DNA of 64,000 nucleotides from positions 95,953-159,952 of the forward strand of contig NZ_JH725037.1 of the NCBI RefSeq assembly GCF_000278235.1, written 5' to 3'. The position numbers and the translations under genes are program-made. Source of the DNA: Bartonella vinsonii subsp. arupensis OK-94-513. GTDB lineage: Bacteria; Pseudomonadota; Alphaproteobacteria; Rhizobiales; Rhizobiaceae. The notes beneath the pieces were generated by a model. The model did no database searches, was not told where the DNA came from, and was given only the letters and a program-made list of their open reading frames with translations. This document shows, in pieces, positions 40,616-50,768 of this stretch. Within the stretch, counting starts at the first letter, position 1; the number at the start of each line of letters is the position of its first letter.

Positions 40616-41872
40616 TTATTCACGCGAATTATTGCTATATTGCCTAAAAAGATGCCCACGTTCTGCCCATAAGACAAGAAGTATGGCGATGAGGCTAAGA
40701 AAGAAAAAACCTGCCGAATTGGGGATGGTTGTTTCATTAAATTGTTGTGCGATAAAAAAGCCAAGGCCAGTTGCAATAGATGTTTGAAGAAAACCAGAGA
40801 CAGAAGATGCTGTTCCAGCAATTTCCCCTACTGGTTCGAGAGCGAGTGTATTGAAATTGGCCATCATGCCACCGCAAGCAAACATCAGTATACAAAACAA
40901 GAGCATGTAAAAAGGAAAAGGGATGATACCATCTGTTAAGATGGATCCAATAAACCAGATGCATGAAGTGGCACAAAATAGCAAAAGCATAGTATGTGCG
41001 ATACGTCGCATTCCAAGACGTCCAACCAGCTGAGAATTAAAGAATGAGGATAAAGCTTGAAAAGCCGCACCGATGGCAAATGCAATTGGAAACCAGAGAC
41101 CTAGATTATAAATCCCTTCATATGTCTGCTGCGAGGTATTAACAGCGGTAAAAATACAGCCTAAAATAATGGAAGTTGCCAGTGTGTAGCAAAGTGTTGT
41201 GCGATTGGTGATAACAATCCATAAGTTATGTTTGATCGAAGAAAAGGAAAGAGAGCGTTGTCTATAAAGAGTTTCAGGTAAGCGCAATTGGATCCAAATC
41301 ATGAGTCCAAAACCAATAATTGCCATGAATATAAAAATAAATTGCCAGTTCCCAAACAATAAAATAGCTTGTCCTGTCGCTGGTCCAACCATTGGTGCAA
41401 CAAGGAAAACCATCATAACGATAGACATAACTTCTGCCATTTTTCTACCACTATAGAGATCACGTACAACGGAAACAGTGAGCACACGCATAGCAGCTCC
41501 TCCCATACCTTGTAAGGCACGCAAAATCAGCAATATAGAAAAATTGGACACAAAGACACAACCAATGGCTGTAAATGAATATAAAGCAAGAGCAAGAAGA
41601 ATAATCTTACGGCGCCCATAACGGTCACTTATGGGACCAAAAAATATTTGTGTGATGCCATAGCTAATAAGATAACCGGAAATGATATAATGTTGATCAT
41701 TTTCATTGATAACATGTAAACTATTCAAAATATCTGGCATCGCTGGCAGCATAATGTCAACGGCTATAGAATTGATAGCCATGAGTGCACCAATGAGAAT
41801 AACAAATTCTTTATAACCAATTTTTTGTCTAATTGTATCACTATGCTTCTGTTCGTCGATTGAATATGGCAT
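40616..41872 (-). CDS. Bcr/CflA-family multidrug efflux MFS transporter
   Basis: 418 residues with 12 membrane segments. Bcr/CflA hallmarks are IAVDIMLPAMPDI in TM1, the A motif GPISDRYGRRKIILLALALY, and LQGMGGAAMRVLTVSVVRDLYSG near residue 115. It would export drugs such as bicyclomycin or chloramphenicol with protons; the real substrate is unknown. It converges with parC. It is the third MFS exporter of the window and has no local regulator gene. Confidence 0.88.
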   Translation of the reverse strand: MPYSIDEQKHSDTIRQKIGYKEFVILIGALMAINSIAVDIMLPAMPDILNSLHVINENDQHYIISGYLISYGITQIFFGPISDRYGRRKIILLALALYSFTAIGCVFVSNFSILLILRALQGMGGAAMRVLTVSVVRDLYSGRKMAEVMSIVMMVFLVAPMVGPATGQAILLFGNWQFIFIFMAIIGFGLMIWIQLRLPETLYRQRSLSFSSIKHNLWIVITNRTTLCYTLATSIILGCIFTAVNTSQQTYEGIYNLGLWFPIAFAIGAAFQALSSFFNSQLVGRLGMRRIAHTMLLLFCATSCIWFIGSILTDGIIPFPFYMLLFCILMFACGGMMANFNTLALEPVGEIAGTASSVSGFLQTSIATGLGFFIAQQFNETTIPNSAGFFFLSLIAILLVLWAERGHLFRQYSNNSRE

Positions 41873-41958
41873 ATGGCATCCTTGAAATAAAATCTCGACT
41901 GAACACAGCTCTATAAAAGACTGAATAAAATGAAAGATATCTATAACTTAGGAGATAT

Positions 41959-42291
41959 CTATGATTTGTTGCAGGGAATGTTCTTTTCCTTTAGAAATTC
42001 TTGCAATTCATTATTTTGAAACATTTCTTTAACAATATCACAACCACCAATAAATTCACCTTTGATATAGAGTTGCGGAATTGTTGGCCAATTTGAATAA
42101 TCTTTAATTCCTTGACGCAATTCGTCAGAAGTTAAGATATTAATTCCTTTATAATCTAATCCTAAATAATCAAGGATTTGAACAACCTGTCCTGAAAACC
42201 CACACTGTGGAGCATTAGGTGTTCCTTTCATGAATAAAACGACATCATTTTTTTTAATTTCGTTGTCAATAAAATCATGAACAGGGTTCAT
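41959..42291 (-). CDS. grxD: Monothiol glutaredoxin (Grx4 / CGFS type)
   Basis: 110 residues from the ATG at 42291, which has AGGAAGAG right upstream; the frame is open 18 codons more without reason. The active site is CGFS with C30 in [14 protein letters not shown]. Two such proteins share a glutathione-bound [2Fe-2S] cluster and pass it on, often together with BolA. It lies behind bolA in the purL-bolA-grxD block, an order conserved in Rhizobiales and supporting joint work in iron-sulfur trafficking. Confidence 0.95.
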   Translation of the reverse strand: MNPVHDFIDNEIKKNDVVLFMKGTPNAPQCGFSGQVVQILDYLGLDYKGINILTSDELRQGIKDYSNWPTIPQLYIKGEFIGGCDIVKEMFQNNELQEFLKEKNIPCNKS

Positions 42292-42388
42292 CTCTCTTCC
42301 TCGATATTGTAGATTTTTGTGAGTATATATTATGTTCGCACTCATTTCTAATCTTATTGAGTGAATGAATGCAAGAAGAAATTTTAGA

Positions 42389-42622
42389 TTATTTTGGAAT
42401 ATGCGTTTGCAACATTAAAGCATGAAGGTCATTTCCCATGTTGCCTTTAAGAGCATCATAGACCATTTTATGTTGCTGAACACGGCTTTTACCGCGAAAA
42501 CTTTCAGAAACAACTTCTGCAGCGTAGTGTTCTCCATCGCCAGCAAGATCACGAATTGTTACAGTCGCATCGGGAATACCTTCGCGAATAAGTGTTTCAA
42601 TTGCATGAGCACTCATTGCCAT
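42389..42622 (-). CDS. bolA: BolA-family protein (IbaG-like)
   Basis: 77 residues. The short BolA fold shows [24 protein letters not shown] cut here to its core, then [10 protein letters not shown] and [11 protein letters not shown]. The conserved His near the C terminus can complete an Fe-S site with a monothiol glutaredoxin, whose gene follows directly. AAAGGAGAA lies about seven bases before the ATG at 42622. It sits between purL and grxD on the same strand. The subtype (IbaG-like or BolA-like) is not certain. Confidence 0.92.
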   Translation of the reverse strand: MAMSAHAIETLIREGIPDATVTIRDLAGDGEHYAAEVVSESFRGKSRVQQHKMVYDALKGNMGNDLHALMLQTHIPK

Positions 42623-42684
42623 GATTATTCTCCTTTATTCGTTTTTTGTAAGAGTAGCATAACCCAAGAAAGATGAAAAACTCT

Positions 42685-44895
42685 TTATTTTTCACCCATA
42701 AATTGTGGAAACCAACTTTCATAAGCTTGTGTGAGGTTGGCTACTGAAAGTGTTAATATTCCTTCTATGTTGAGCAAATTACCTTCAACTATACCAAGCT
42801 CTGTTAAAGAAACAGCGCTTACTTGTGCAAGTTCTTTAAGGTTGTTGAGGGCATGAGGTTTGACGGCTAAGAGATAACGTCCTTGGTCTTCTCCAAAAAG
42901 CTCTGCATGAGGAGGGAATGTGTTGCTTAATTTGGCTTTTATACCTTTGCCTGCTTTCACGACCATTTCTGCAAGTGCAATGGCTAATCCCCCATCAGAA
43001 ATATCATGAGCAGCATGAACAAAACCGCGATGAATGACATCTCGAACAAATTCTCCATGTTTTTTTTCAAGCTGTAAATCCACATGGGGTGGTGCGCCTG
43101 TCTCAATCTTCAAAATGTTACGCGCATAGATTGATTGTCCTAGATGAGAGCCGCAAGCTCCAACCAAAACAATAGTATCTCCATTTTGCATACCATTGAT
43201 TGTTGCCATTTTAGACCAGTCATCAAGAATTCCTACACCAGCGATTGTTGGGGTGGGAAGGATTGCTTCTCCATTGGTTTCGTTATAAAGAGAGACATTG
43301 CCTGAAACGATAGGGAAATCGAGAATTTTACAAGCTTCGCCTATGCCTTTAATGGCGAACACCAATTGTCCCATAATTTCAGGTTTTTCAGGATTACCAA
43401 AATTGAGATTATCTGTAGCTGCTAGTGGTATTGCGCCTGTCGTACTGATATTTCGCCAGCATTCTGCAACAGCTTGTTTTCCTCCTTCATAAGGGTCTGC
43501 TTCACAATAGCGAGGCGTCACATCAGAAGAAAAGGCAAGGGCGCGTTTATCGTTATTGCTTATACGAATGACACCTGCATCACCTCCTGGACGAACAAGA
43601 GTATTTCCTTGAATAAGTGTATCATATTGTTCATAAACCCATCGCCGTGAACTTTGATCCGCAGAATTTAATAGTGTGAGGAGTGCATCACCAAGATTTT
43701 CAACCTTTTTGACTTCTTCTACTCTAAGAGTTGCTTTTTTTACTGGTTCACTCCAAGGGCGATCGTAAACAGGTGCCTCATTACCAAGCTCTTTGATTGG
43801 AAGATTAACGACTTCTTCCCCTTGATGGTATACACGGAAACGCAAATCATCTGTTGTTTTTCCAATGATGGAAAAGTGAAGACCCCACTTATGAAAAATT
43901 GCCGCTGCTTGCTTTTCTCCTTCTGGTTTAAGCACCATGAGCATGCGCTCTTGGCTTTCAGAAAGCATCATTTCATAGGCTGTCATGTTTTCTTCACGAA
44001 CGGGTACTTTATCAAGATTGAGTTGTATTCCTAAATTTCCCTTTGCTCCCATTTCAACTGCAGAAGATGTCAGTCCTGCGGCACCCATATCTTGAATAGC
44101 AACAACAGCTCCAAGTTCCATAAGCTCTAAGCAAGCTTCAAGAAGGCACTTTTCTGTAAAAGGATCACCGACTTGAACGGTTGGGCGTTTTTCATCAATT
44201 GAATCGTCAAATTCGGCCGAAGCCATTGTTGCTCCACCGACGCCATCACGTCCTGTTTTTGCTCCAAGATACACAACAGGAAGTCCTACTCCTTGTGCTT
44301 TAGAATAAAAAAGAGAGTCTGTCTTTGCAATACCAGCGACAAAAGCGTTAACAAGGATATTGCCATTATAACGCTTGTCAAAATTTACTTCTCCTCCAAC
44401 AGTTGGAACACCAAAAGCATTACTATAGCCGCCAATTCCAGAAACAACACCAGAAACAAGATGGCGTGTTCGGGGATGATCAGGAGAGCCAAAGCGCAAT
44501 GCATTCATAGCAGCAACAGGGCGGGCGCCCATTGTAAAGACATCACGCAAAATACCTCCTACACCTGTTGCCGCACCTTGATAAGGTTCAATATAGGAGG
44601 GATGGTTATGGCTTTCCATTTTGAAAACAACGCATTGACCTTCACCAATATCAACAACACCAGCATTTTCACCAGGTCCTTGAATGACACATTTTCCTTC
44701 TGTTGGAAGAGTTTTAAGCCATTTTTTAGATGATTTATAGGAACAATGTTCGTTCCACATTGCAGAAAAAATTCCAAGTTCCGTAAAAGTTGGCTCTCTT
44801 CCAATGAGGGTTAGAATATGTTGATATTCATAATTTTTTAGGCCGTGTTGTGCAATCAATTCTGGCGTGATGGTGATGTTATTACAAAGATTCAT
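42685..44895 (-). CDS. purL: Phosphoribosylformylglycinamidine synthase, PurL subunit (small type)
   Basis: 736 residues, the small PurL that needs PurQ and PurS. It converts FGAR to FGAM with ATP and the ammonia from PurQ. Diagnostic blocks are [19 protein letters not shown] near residue 50, [20 protein letters not shown] near 88, [20 protein letters not shown] near 148, and [19 protein letters not shown] near 265. The second AIRS-like half follows with [14 protein letters not shown] near 505. PurQ and PurS lie upstream after a 300-base gap, so purL may have its own promoter. Confidence 0.96.
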   Translation of the reverse strand: MNLCNNITITPELIAQHGLKNYEYQHILTLIGREPTFTELGIFSAMWNEHCSYKSSKKWLKTLPTEGKCVIQGPGENAGVVDIGEGQCVVFKMESHNHPSYIEPYQGAATGVGGILRDVFTMGARPVAAMNALRFGSPDHPRTRHLVSGVVSGIGGYSNAFGVPTVGGEVNFDKRYNGNILVNAFVAGIAKTDSLFYSKAQGVGLPVVYLGAKTGRDGVGGATMASAEFDDSIDEKRPTVQVGDPFTEKCLLEACLELMELGAVVAIQDMGAAGLTSSAVEMGAKGNLGIQLNLDKVPVREENMTAYEMMLSESQERMLMVLKPEGEKQAAAIFHKWGLHFSIIGKTTDDLRFRVYHQGEEVVNLPIKELGNEAPVYDRPWSEPVKKATLRVEEVKKVENLGDALLTLLNSADQSSRRWVYEQYDTLIQGNTLVRPGGDAGVIRISNNDKRALAFSSDVTPRYCEADPYEGGKQAVAECWRNISTTGAIPLAATDNLNFGNPEKPEIMGQLVFAIKGIGEACKILDFPIVSGNVSLYNETNGEAILPTPTIAGVGILDDWSKMATINGMQNGDTIVLVGACGSHLGQSIYARNILKIETGAPPHVDLQLEKKHGEFVRDVIHRGFVHAAHDISDGGLAIALAEMVVKAGKGIKAKLSNTFPPHAELFGEDQGRYLLAVKPHALNNLKELAQVSAVSLTELGIVEGNLLNIEGILTLSVANLTQAYESWFPQFMGEK

Positions 44896-45197
44896 GAGTA
44901 TTTCATTCCGTTAGACTAATCAAAATTTAGAATTCTTGTTGCTTCTAATCCAGCTTCTCAGTTTGCTTATTTTGTTGTTTGATGACGAGATCATTAATGA
45001 ACTATAAGCTAAAATTTTATTCTGTTTCTTTTTAAATTTAATGAAAAGGACTTATTTTCAGTGTCCAGAATAACATTTTTCATTACTTCAGATGAAGAAA
45101 TTTATTTGGTAAGATTATTTTCATTTCATATATTCTATCCCATTTGGGATAGGTATTTGCAAAAGGAATCTAAGAAGCTAAAAAAACTATTACTATA
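44896..45197. other. Spacer between purQ and purL
   Basis: About 300 AT-rich bases that split the purine cluster. Its only notable structure is the palindrome at 45135-45152. On the minus strand it lies before purL, so it may hold a separate purL promoter or regulatory site. Confidence 0.5.
45135..45152. promoter_or_regulatory. Compact palindrome, possible operator
   Basis: CTATCCCA-TT-TGGGATAG is a perfect 8+2+8 inverted repeat of operator-like size, about 45 bases downstream of purQ and 240 bases upstream of purL. No purR-like gene is in the window. The loop is too short and no T-run follows, so a terminator is unlikely. Confidence 0.35.
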
Positions 45198-45869
45198 TCA
45201 TTGATTTGCCAGTTCTAAAGCACTTTGAAAAAGTAAACGACCATCGGTACCACCATGTGCGGGTTCAATAAAATTTTCAGGATGAGGCATCATACCAAGA
45301 ACATTACCAGCTTTATTAATAATACCGGCAATATCATGAATTGAACCATTAGGGTTTGTATTTTCCGCATAGCGAAAAACGATTTGTGCACTGTCTTCCA
45401 TTTGTTTTAATGTCTCATTGTCAACAAAATAATTTCCATCATGGTGAGCAACAGGACAACGAATGATTTGTCCTTTGGAATAATATTGAGAAAATCTTGT
45501 GTTGTTGTTCACGACTTCAAGCTTTACTTCACGACAAACAAATTTTAATGACGCATTACGCATTAAAGTGCCAGGCAATAAACCAGCTTCTAACAAAATT
45601 TGAAATCCATTACAGATACCGATGATCGTAACACCTTTTTGCGCTTTTTCACGAACGGCTTGCAAAACTGGTGTCCGTGCACCAATAGCACCACATCTTA
45701 AGTAGTCACCATAAGAAAAACCACCAGGAATCACAATGACATCTACATCTGGAATTGTGGTATCTGTTTGCCAAATTTTAAAGGGCTCAATTCCTGTTAT
45801 ATGATGTAACGCTGCAACCATATCTCGATCACGATTTAGCCCAGGTAATTGAATGATAGCAGTTTTCAT
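45198..45869 (-). CDS. purQ: Phosphoribosylformylglycinamidine synthase, glutaminase subunit PurQ
   Basis: 223 residues. A class I glutamine amidotransferase that releases ammonia for PurL. The nucleophile is C86 in [13 protein letters not shown], with [15 protein letters not shown] before it and the His-Glu pair in [16 protein letters not shown] near the C terminus. The ATG at 45869 is preferred; a GTG four codons upstream at 45881, touching the purS stop, is also possible. It directly follows purS, which signals coupled expression of the complex subunits. Confidence 0.96.
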   Translation of the reverse strand: MKTAIIQLPGLNRDRDMVAALHHITGIEPFKIWQTDTTIPDVDVIVIPGGFSYGDYLRCGAIGARTPVLQAVREKAQKGVTIIGICNGFQILLEAGLLPGTLMRNASLKFVCREVKLEVVNNNTRFSQYYSKGQIIRCPVAHHDGNYFVDNETLKQMEDSAQIVFRYAENTNPNGSIHDIAGIINKAGNVLGMMPHPENFIEPAHGGTDGRLLFQSALELANQ

Positions 45870-45881
45870 GAAGAGATCCAC

Positions 45882-46121
45882 TTAAAGAAGTTCTATAGTG
45901 TAATTTTCAATAACAGTATTTGCTAATAACTCTTCACACATCTGTTCAAGTTTTTGCTTTGCTGTTTCAGTAGGTTGATCGTCAAGCACAATATCAAAAA
46001 TCTTTCCTTGACGAATGGAGTGAATTCCTTTGAAAGCCAAACTTTTTAAAGCACCAACAATTGCTTCTCCTTGTGGGTCAAGGACGCTGTTTTTTAAAGT
46101 AACTGTAACGCGTGCTTTCAT
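45882..46121 (-). CDS. purS: Phosphoribosylformylglycinamidine synthase subunit PurS
   Basis: 79 residues, normal PurS length. It bridges PurQ and PurL and helps channel ammonia. The sequence opens KARVTVTLKNSVLDPQGEAI, followed by ALKSLAFKGIHSIRQGKIFD and the LANTVIENYTIEL ending. AGGAAAT lies before the ATG at 46121. Order purC-purS-purQ on one strand is standard in this bacterial group. Confidence 0.95.
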   Translation of the reverse strand: MKARVTVTLKNSVLDPQGEAIVGALKSLAFKGIHSIRQGKIFDIVLDDQPTETAKQKLEQMCEELLANTVIENYTIELL

Positions 46122-46209
46122 TTCTTAATTTCCTGTTGTTAGAATCTCTCTCTTTTGAAGAGGTGTACTGAATCAATATAAAGAAAGGCAACCTGCGCTA
46201 CCTTTTCAT

Positions 46210-46977
46210 TTATTTTACCAAAACTGGACCACTTGGTCGTGGAGGTTCATTTTCATTGATGATACCAAGGCGTTTTGCAACCTCTTGATAAGCATTAATA
46301 AGTCCCCCCATATCACGTCGAAAACGATCTTTATCCATTTTTTCTTGTGTTTGCATATCCCATAGTCGGGCAGAATCAGGAGAAATTTCATCAGCAAGAA
46401 CAATGCGCATTGTGTCATCTTCCCACAAGCGACCAAATTCCATTTTAAAATCAATCAATTGGATATTAACGCCTGCAAAAAGACCAGAAAGAAAATCATT
46501 AATACGAATCGAAAGTTGCATAATATCTTCGATCTCTTGCGGTACAGCCCATCCAAAGGCAGTGATATGTTCTTCAGTTACCATTGGATCATCAAGAGAA
46601 TCATTTTTGTAATAAAATTCAATGATAGATTGCGAAAGAGGAGTTCCTTCTTCTAATCCCAAACGCTTAGAAAGAGAACCAGCAGCAACATTACGAACAA
46701 CAACCTCCAATGGAATAATTTCTACGGCTTTAATAAGTTGTTCGCGCATATTTATACGCTTGATAAAATGTGTTGGGATACTCAAACGGCTAAGATGGCT
46801 AAAAATATGTTCTGAAATGCGGTTATTTAAAACCCCTTTTCCGTCAATAACTTCATGCTTTTTTGCATTAAAGGCAGTTGCATCATCTTTGAAAAATTGA
46901 ATATAGGTCCCTGGTTCTGGTCCTTCATATAAAATTTTGGCCTTGCCTTCATAAATACGGTGGCGACGATTCATCAT
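46210..46977 (-). CDS. purC: Phosphoribosylaminoimidazole-succinocarboxamide synthase
   Basis: 255 residues, full length SAICAR synthetase. It joins aspartate to CAIR using ATP. Blocks visible are [16 protein letters not shown] near the start, [12 protein letters not shown] near 29, [17 protein letters not shown] near 95, and the metal/ATP region [11 protein letters not shown] near 180 with [13 protein letters not shown] near 195. The frame begins with two Met codons (46977 and 46974). It leads the purC-purS-purQ transcript. Confidence 0.96.
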   Translation of the reverse strand: MMNRRHRIYEGKAKILYEGPEPGTYIQFFKDDATAFNAKKHEVIDGKGVLNNRISEHIFSHLSRLSIPTHFIKRINMREQLIKAVEIIPLEVVVRNVAAGSLSKRLGLEEGTPLSQSIIEFYYKNDSLDDPMVTEEHITAFGWAVPQEIEDIMQLSIRINDFLSGLFAGVNIQLIDFKMEFGRLWEDDTMRIVLADEISPDSARLWDMQTQEKMDKDRFRRDMGGLINAYQEVAKRLGIINENEPPRPSGPVLVK

Positions 46978-47144
46978 GATTCTCTATTTATTTGAGAGGT
47001 TTTAAATAATACTGATAAGCAATACTATCCTAATTGGTAAAAATTCTCAATGATTGCTATAACACTTCTTACAACTTTTGTCATTGAGGCTTTACCAAAG
47101 AGAAATGAAATGCAGACAGAGTGAAGATAATTATTTCTCTTAAA

Positions 47145-47693
47145 TCAGATTTTTGCGAGAAAGTGAGAGAGAACCATAAGCCCTTCTGGCCAAGGGCCAT
47201 GCCCAGATTCTGCATTAATATGTCCAGATTGACCAGCATCAACGAAGAGTGCACCCCAATCATTGGCAAGATTCTCTGCTACTGAGAATTCACAAAACGC
47301 ATCATTCCGACTGGCTATAACTACAGAAGGAAAAGATAATTTTTTGCAATGATAGGGGCCAAATGTCATTAAATGTTTGGGACGTATTTTTTCATTGCTT
47401 ATATCAGGAGGTGCAACAAAAAAACCGCCACGAACTTTTTCTGCGTTTTGTAGCGTTGCATGGATAGCTGTGGGAACTCCTAATGAGTGGGCAATAATGA
47501 CAACAGGTTTTTGAGCTTGTGCAATAGCGATTTTAACTTCATTAACCCATTCTTCACAAACAGGTTTTGTCCATTGAGTTTGTTGAACGCGGCGGGCTGT
47601 AGACAATTTTTTTTCCCATCGAGTTTGCCAATGATCAGGACCTGAGCCTTTGTAGCCAGGAACAATAAGAATATCGAGTTGATTTGCTTTCAT
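47145..47693 (-). CDS. RBBP9/YdeN-type serine hydrolase
   Basis: 182 residues. A small alpha/beta-hydrolase fold: LIVPGYKGSGPDHWQTRWE at residues 9-27 and the nucleophile S70 in VIIAHSLGVPTAIH. The late Asp is in VVIASRNDAFC near 125 and the His in GQSGHINAESGHGPWPEG near 160. The triad looks intact. The substrate is unknown; family members cut small esters or amides. It sits between purB and purC on the same strand, though spacing of 90 bases and more on each side leaves co-transcription open. Confidence 0.85.
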   Translation of the reverse strand: MKANQLDILIVPGYKGSGPDHWQTRWEKKLSTARRVQQTQWTKPVCEEWVNEVKIAIAQAQKPVVIIAHSLGVPTAIHATLQNAEKVRGGFFVAPPDISNEKIRPKHLMTFGPYHCKKLSFPSVVIASRNDAFCEFSVAENLANDWGALFVDAGQSGHINAESGHGPWPEGLMVLSHFLAKI

Positions 47694-47783
47694 GATATTG
47701 TTTCTTTTATTACAACAGATTTTGTGTCATAGCGAAAATAATATGTTTTTTTCCTGATATTTGTTCTTTGTATGCACTGTTTG

Positions 47784-49088
47784 TCACTCCCAAAAAACAC
47801 GTTTAAAAATTGTGTTGATGTGTTTGGTGTGGTAAGAAAGATCAAATTTTTCACGCAGTTCTGCTTCACTTAAAGCTTTCGTTACGTCTTTGTCGTTGAG
47901 CAATTCCTCTAAAAAATCTTTTCCTTGTTCCCAAACCTTCATCGCATTTCGTTGTACAATTCGATAGGAATCTTCACGACTCAGTCCAGCTTGTGTGAGT
48001 GCTAATAGCACGCGTTGTGAATGAACAAGCCCTCGGAATTTATTGAGGTTTTTTTGCATATTTTCTGGATAGACAATCAAATTTTCAATAACAGATGTGA
48101 GTCTGGCAAGAGCAAAATCAAGCGTAATGGTAGCGTCAGGACCAATATAACGCTCAACAGATGAATGAGAGATATCGCGTTCATGCCAAAGTGCAACATT
48201 TTCCATAGCAGGTATTGCAAATGCACGTACCATGCGCGCTAACCCAGTTAAATTTTCTGTTAAAACTGGGTTACGTTTATGGGGCATAGCAGATGAACCT
48301 TTTTGCCCAGGTGAGAAATGCTCTTCTGCTTCAAGAACCTCTGTTCGCTGTAGATGGCGTATTTCTATGGCTAATCTTTCAATAGATGAAGCAATAACAC
48401 CAAGCGTTGCAAAGAACATGGCATGACGATCACGTGGAATAACTTGGGTGGAAACGGGTTCAGCACGCATACCCAATGCTTTGGCTACATGTTCTTCAAC
48501 GCGTGGATCAATGTTAGCAAAAGTTCCTACAGCTCCTGAAATGGCACATGTGGAAATTTCTTCGCGTGCTGCAAGAAGTCGTTTACGACAACGGGAAAAT
48601 TCAGCGTATGCAAGAGCAAACTTAGCTCCAAATGTTGTGGGTTCAGCATGAATGCCATGACTCCGCCCAATGGTAATCGTTTCTTTATGCTCAAAAGCAC
48701 GTTTTTTTAATGCTTCAAGAAGCTGATCTATATCTTTTAGTAAAAGATCACTGGCACGCATCAATTGAATATTAAGCGTTGTATCTAGAACATCTGATGA
48801 TGTCATACCTTGGTGGATAAAACGTGCTTCTGGTCCAACAAATTCAGCTAAGTGAGTGAGAAACGCTATAACATCATGTTTGGTGATTGCTTCAATTTCA
48901 TTAATGCGGTTGACATCAAATTCAGCTGCTGTTCCTTTTTCCCAAATGATTTTGGCTGCTTCTTTTGGAATAATCCCTAGCTCAGCTAAAGCATCACAAG
49001 CATGTGCTTCAATTTCAAACCAAATACGGTATTTCGTTTTAGATGACCAAATTGAGACCATTTCAGAACGTGAGTAACGTGGTATCAT
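47784..49088 (-). CDS. purB: Adenylosuccinate lyase
   Basis: 434 residues from the ATG at 49088, which has AAGGAAAG just upstream; the open frame reaches 39 codons further but overlaps rpe. It removes fumarate from SAICAR and adenylosuccinate. The N terminus IPRYSRSEMVSIWSSKTKYR is typical. The signature loop GQKGSSAMPHKRNPV near residue 260 holds the catalytic Ser, and TIGRSHGIHAEPTTFG near 138 the catalytic His. It begins 11 bases behind the rpe stop, so rpe-purB is a likely operon. Confidence 0.96.
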   Translation of the reverse strand: MIPRYSRSEMVSIWSSKTKYRIWFEIEAHACDALAELGIIPKEAAKIIWEKGTAAEFDVNRINEIEAITKHDVIAFLTHLAEFVGPEARFIHQGMTSSDVLDTTLNIQLMRASDLLLKDIDQLLEALKKRAFEHKETITIGRSHGIHAEPTTFGAKFALAYAEFSRCRKRLLAAREEISTCAISGAVGTFANIDPRVEEHVAKALGMRAEPVSTQVIPRDRHAMFFATLGVIASSIERLAIEIRHLQRTEVLEAEEHFSPGQKGSSAMPHKRNPVLTENLTGLARMVRAFAIPAMENVALWHERDISHSSVERYIGPDATITLDFALARLTSVIENLIVYPENMQKNLNKFRGLVHSQRVLLALTQAGLSREDSYRIVQRNAMKVWEQGKDFLEELLNDKDVTKALSEAELREKFDLSYHTKHINTIFKRVFWE

Positions 49089-49098
49089 AATCTTTCCT

Positions 49099-49773
49099 TT
49101 ATTGTGAGAGAGTGGCGGCTTGGCGCAATGCGTGAATACGGGTTTTGTAAAGTTCTTTGTTTCCATTTTTATAAATTGCAGAGCCTGCGACGAAAACATT
49201 CGCACCTGCTTTTGCAGCTATCCCGATTGTATCAACGGTGATACCACCGTCGACTTCAAGATCAATAGGTCTGTTAGCAATCATGCTTTTAACTCGTTTG
49301 ATTTTATCTTTCATTTCTGGGATAAAGTTTTGCCCACCAAAACCAGGATTAACAGTCATGATGAGAATAAGATCTAATTGATCAAGTAAATATTCAAGCA
49401 CATGTTCTGGTGTACTTGGGTTAATTGCAATTCCTGCTTTTTTCCCTGTTTCTTTGATGATTTGTAGTGAACGATGAAGATGGGGACTTGCTTCAGCGTG
49501 AATAGTTATAATATCTGCACCCGCTTTCGCAAAAGCTTCAAGATAAAGATCGACTGGTGTGATCATTAAATGAACATCAAATATTGCTTTGGTTAATGGG
49601 CGGAGTGCCTTGACGACTTCAGGACCAAAAGTGATATTAGGGACAAAATGGCCATCCATGATATCAAGATGGAGCCAATCTGCACCGGCATCAACAACAT
49701 CCAATACTTCTTGGCCAAGTTTGGAAAAATCAGAAGCCAAGAGTGAAGGTGAAATGAGATGAGAATGGGGCAT
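49099..49773 (-). CDS. rpe: Ribulose-phosphate 3-epimerase
   Basis: 224 residues from the ATG at 49773, chosen for the strong AAGGAGATC seven bases upstream; the open frame extends 53 codons further in non-family sequence. It interconverts ribulose-5-phosphate and xylulose-5-phosphate. TIM-barrel marks are SPSLLASDFSKLGQE, DWLHLDIMDGHFVPNITFGP near 38, FDVHLMI near 70, MTVNPGFGGQ near 145 and DGGITVDT near 180, carrying the metal-binding Asp and His residues. purB follows. The upstream end faces a divergent flavin-reductase gene 140 bases away. Confidence 0.95.
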   Translation of the reverse strand: MPHSHLISPSLLASDFSKLGQEVLDVVDAGADWLHLDIMDGHFVPNITFGPEVVKALRPLTKAIFDVHLMITPVDLYLEAFAKAGADIITIHAEASPHLHRSLQIIKETGKKAGIAINPSTPEHVLEYLLDQLDLILIMTVNPGFGGQNFIPEMKDKIKRVKSMIANRPIDLEVDGGITVDTIGIAAKAGANVFVAGSAIYKNGNKELYKTRIHALRQAATLSQ

Positions 49774-49913
49774 TAAGATCTCCTTGATTGGCTTATTGGC
49801 TGTTTTTATCATGCTGTATACTAAAATGTCTTTTGTGTTATATGATGTACGTGTAATAAACTTTTTTATGAAAAGATTGTTTGAGATTTTAAAGCTGTAA
49901 TTAAGTGAAAGAT

Positions 49914-50447
49914 ATGTCAAATCATACAACACATTTAATGCCTAAACTTCAACATAATATTACTGTTTCTTCGCAAGAATATCGAGATGCTATGAGCCAT
50001 TTTGCAGGAGCTGTACATATTGTGACAACAAACGGAATTCATGGAAAGCGCGGGGTAACAGTTTCAGCGTGTTGTTCTTTATCTGATGACCCTCCAACAG
50101 TTCTTGTTTGCCTCAGACGCCATAATCCTAAGAATCAGCTATTTGTAGAGAATGGAAACTTTTGTGTGAATAGTTTAGCAGGAAAGCATCGTTTCTTAGC
50201 AGATATTTTTTCTAGGTGTTGCAATTACACACAAAATGAACGTTTTGATAGAGCTCAATGGGGTACTTTGCAAACTGGTGCTCCTAGTCTCTCAGATGCT
50301 TTAGCGTCTTTTGATTGCCGTTTAATTTGTTGGCATGAACATGCAACGCATTGTGTTTTGATTGGTGAGGTTGTTGCAATCAGCTGTAATCAAGAAAAAG
50401 ACGCTTTGATGTATTTGAATCGTGGATACCATACTCTCCTTTTGTAA
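49914..50447 (+). CDS. Flavin reductase-like domain protein
   Basis: 177 residues from the ATG at 49914; a GTG three codons upstream (49905) is in frame. The FMN-binding split-barrel shows FAGAVHIVTTNG, RGVTVSACCSLSDDPPTVLV and NGNFCVNSLAGKHR, then FDCRLICWHEHATHCVLIGEV. These proteins reduce FMN with NAD(P)H, often as the partner of a two-component monooxygenase. No such oxygenase lies next to it; the FAD monooxygenase at 28.7 kb is of a single-component type. The partner is thus unknown. Confidence 0.85.
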   Translation: MSNHTTHLMPKLQHNITVSSQEYRDAMSHFAGAVHIVTTNGIHGKRGVTVSACCSLSDDPPTVLVCLRRHNPKNQLFVENGNFCVNSLAGKHRFLADIFSRCCNYTQNERFDRAQWGTLQTGAPSLSDALASFDCRLICWHEHATHCVLIGEVVAISCNQEKDALMYLNRGYHTLLL

Positions 50448-50768
50448 GGATTTTAATTTTTGCATCTTCAGATGATTTTTATTGGTATTTGAGGCAGCGC
50501 CTCATCAATAGGTAAGGATTATTTCACATGACACTGAATATCTGCATTTCTCTCTTTATATAAGCTTGTGAGCATGACGAGAACAAGAAGAAAGTTTCTG
50601 ACAGGAGTTATGCCAAGAAAATATGTGTTATGCAAAAAAGCGGCTAGAGATTTAATTGATAACTTTAAACATATTTGTAGGTTGTTATAAAAAAGCATTT
50701 TACTCTTGTGTTGATCGTTGTTGCACAATATATAGACCGCACTTACCATATATGGAGGTTTTTATAGC
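50448..50768. other. Spacer before dksA
   Basis: About 320 bases. The right end carries a plausible dksA promoter (TTGTGT at 50706, 17-base spacer, TATATA at 50729) and GGAGG at 50754-50758 as ribosome-binding site. A 76-codon minus-strand frame (50519-50749) runs through the promoter and is not called. Confidence 0.45.

Noticed and set aside
44293..44733. 146-codon frame antisense to purL
   Set aside because: Lies fully within purL and mirrors its codon pattern; no start signal or family.
50519..50749. 76-codon minus-strand frame upstream of dksA
   Set aside because: Runs across the likely dksA promoter, has no ribosome-binding site and no family.
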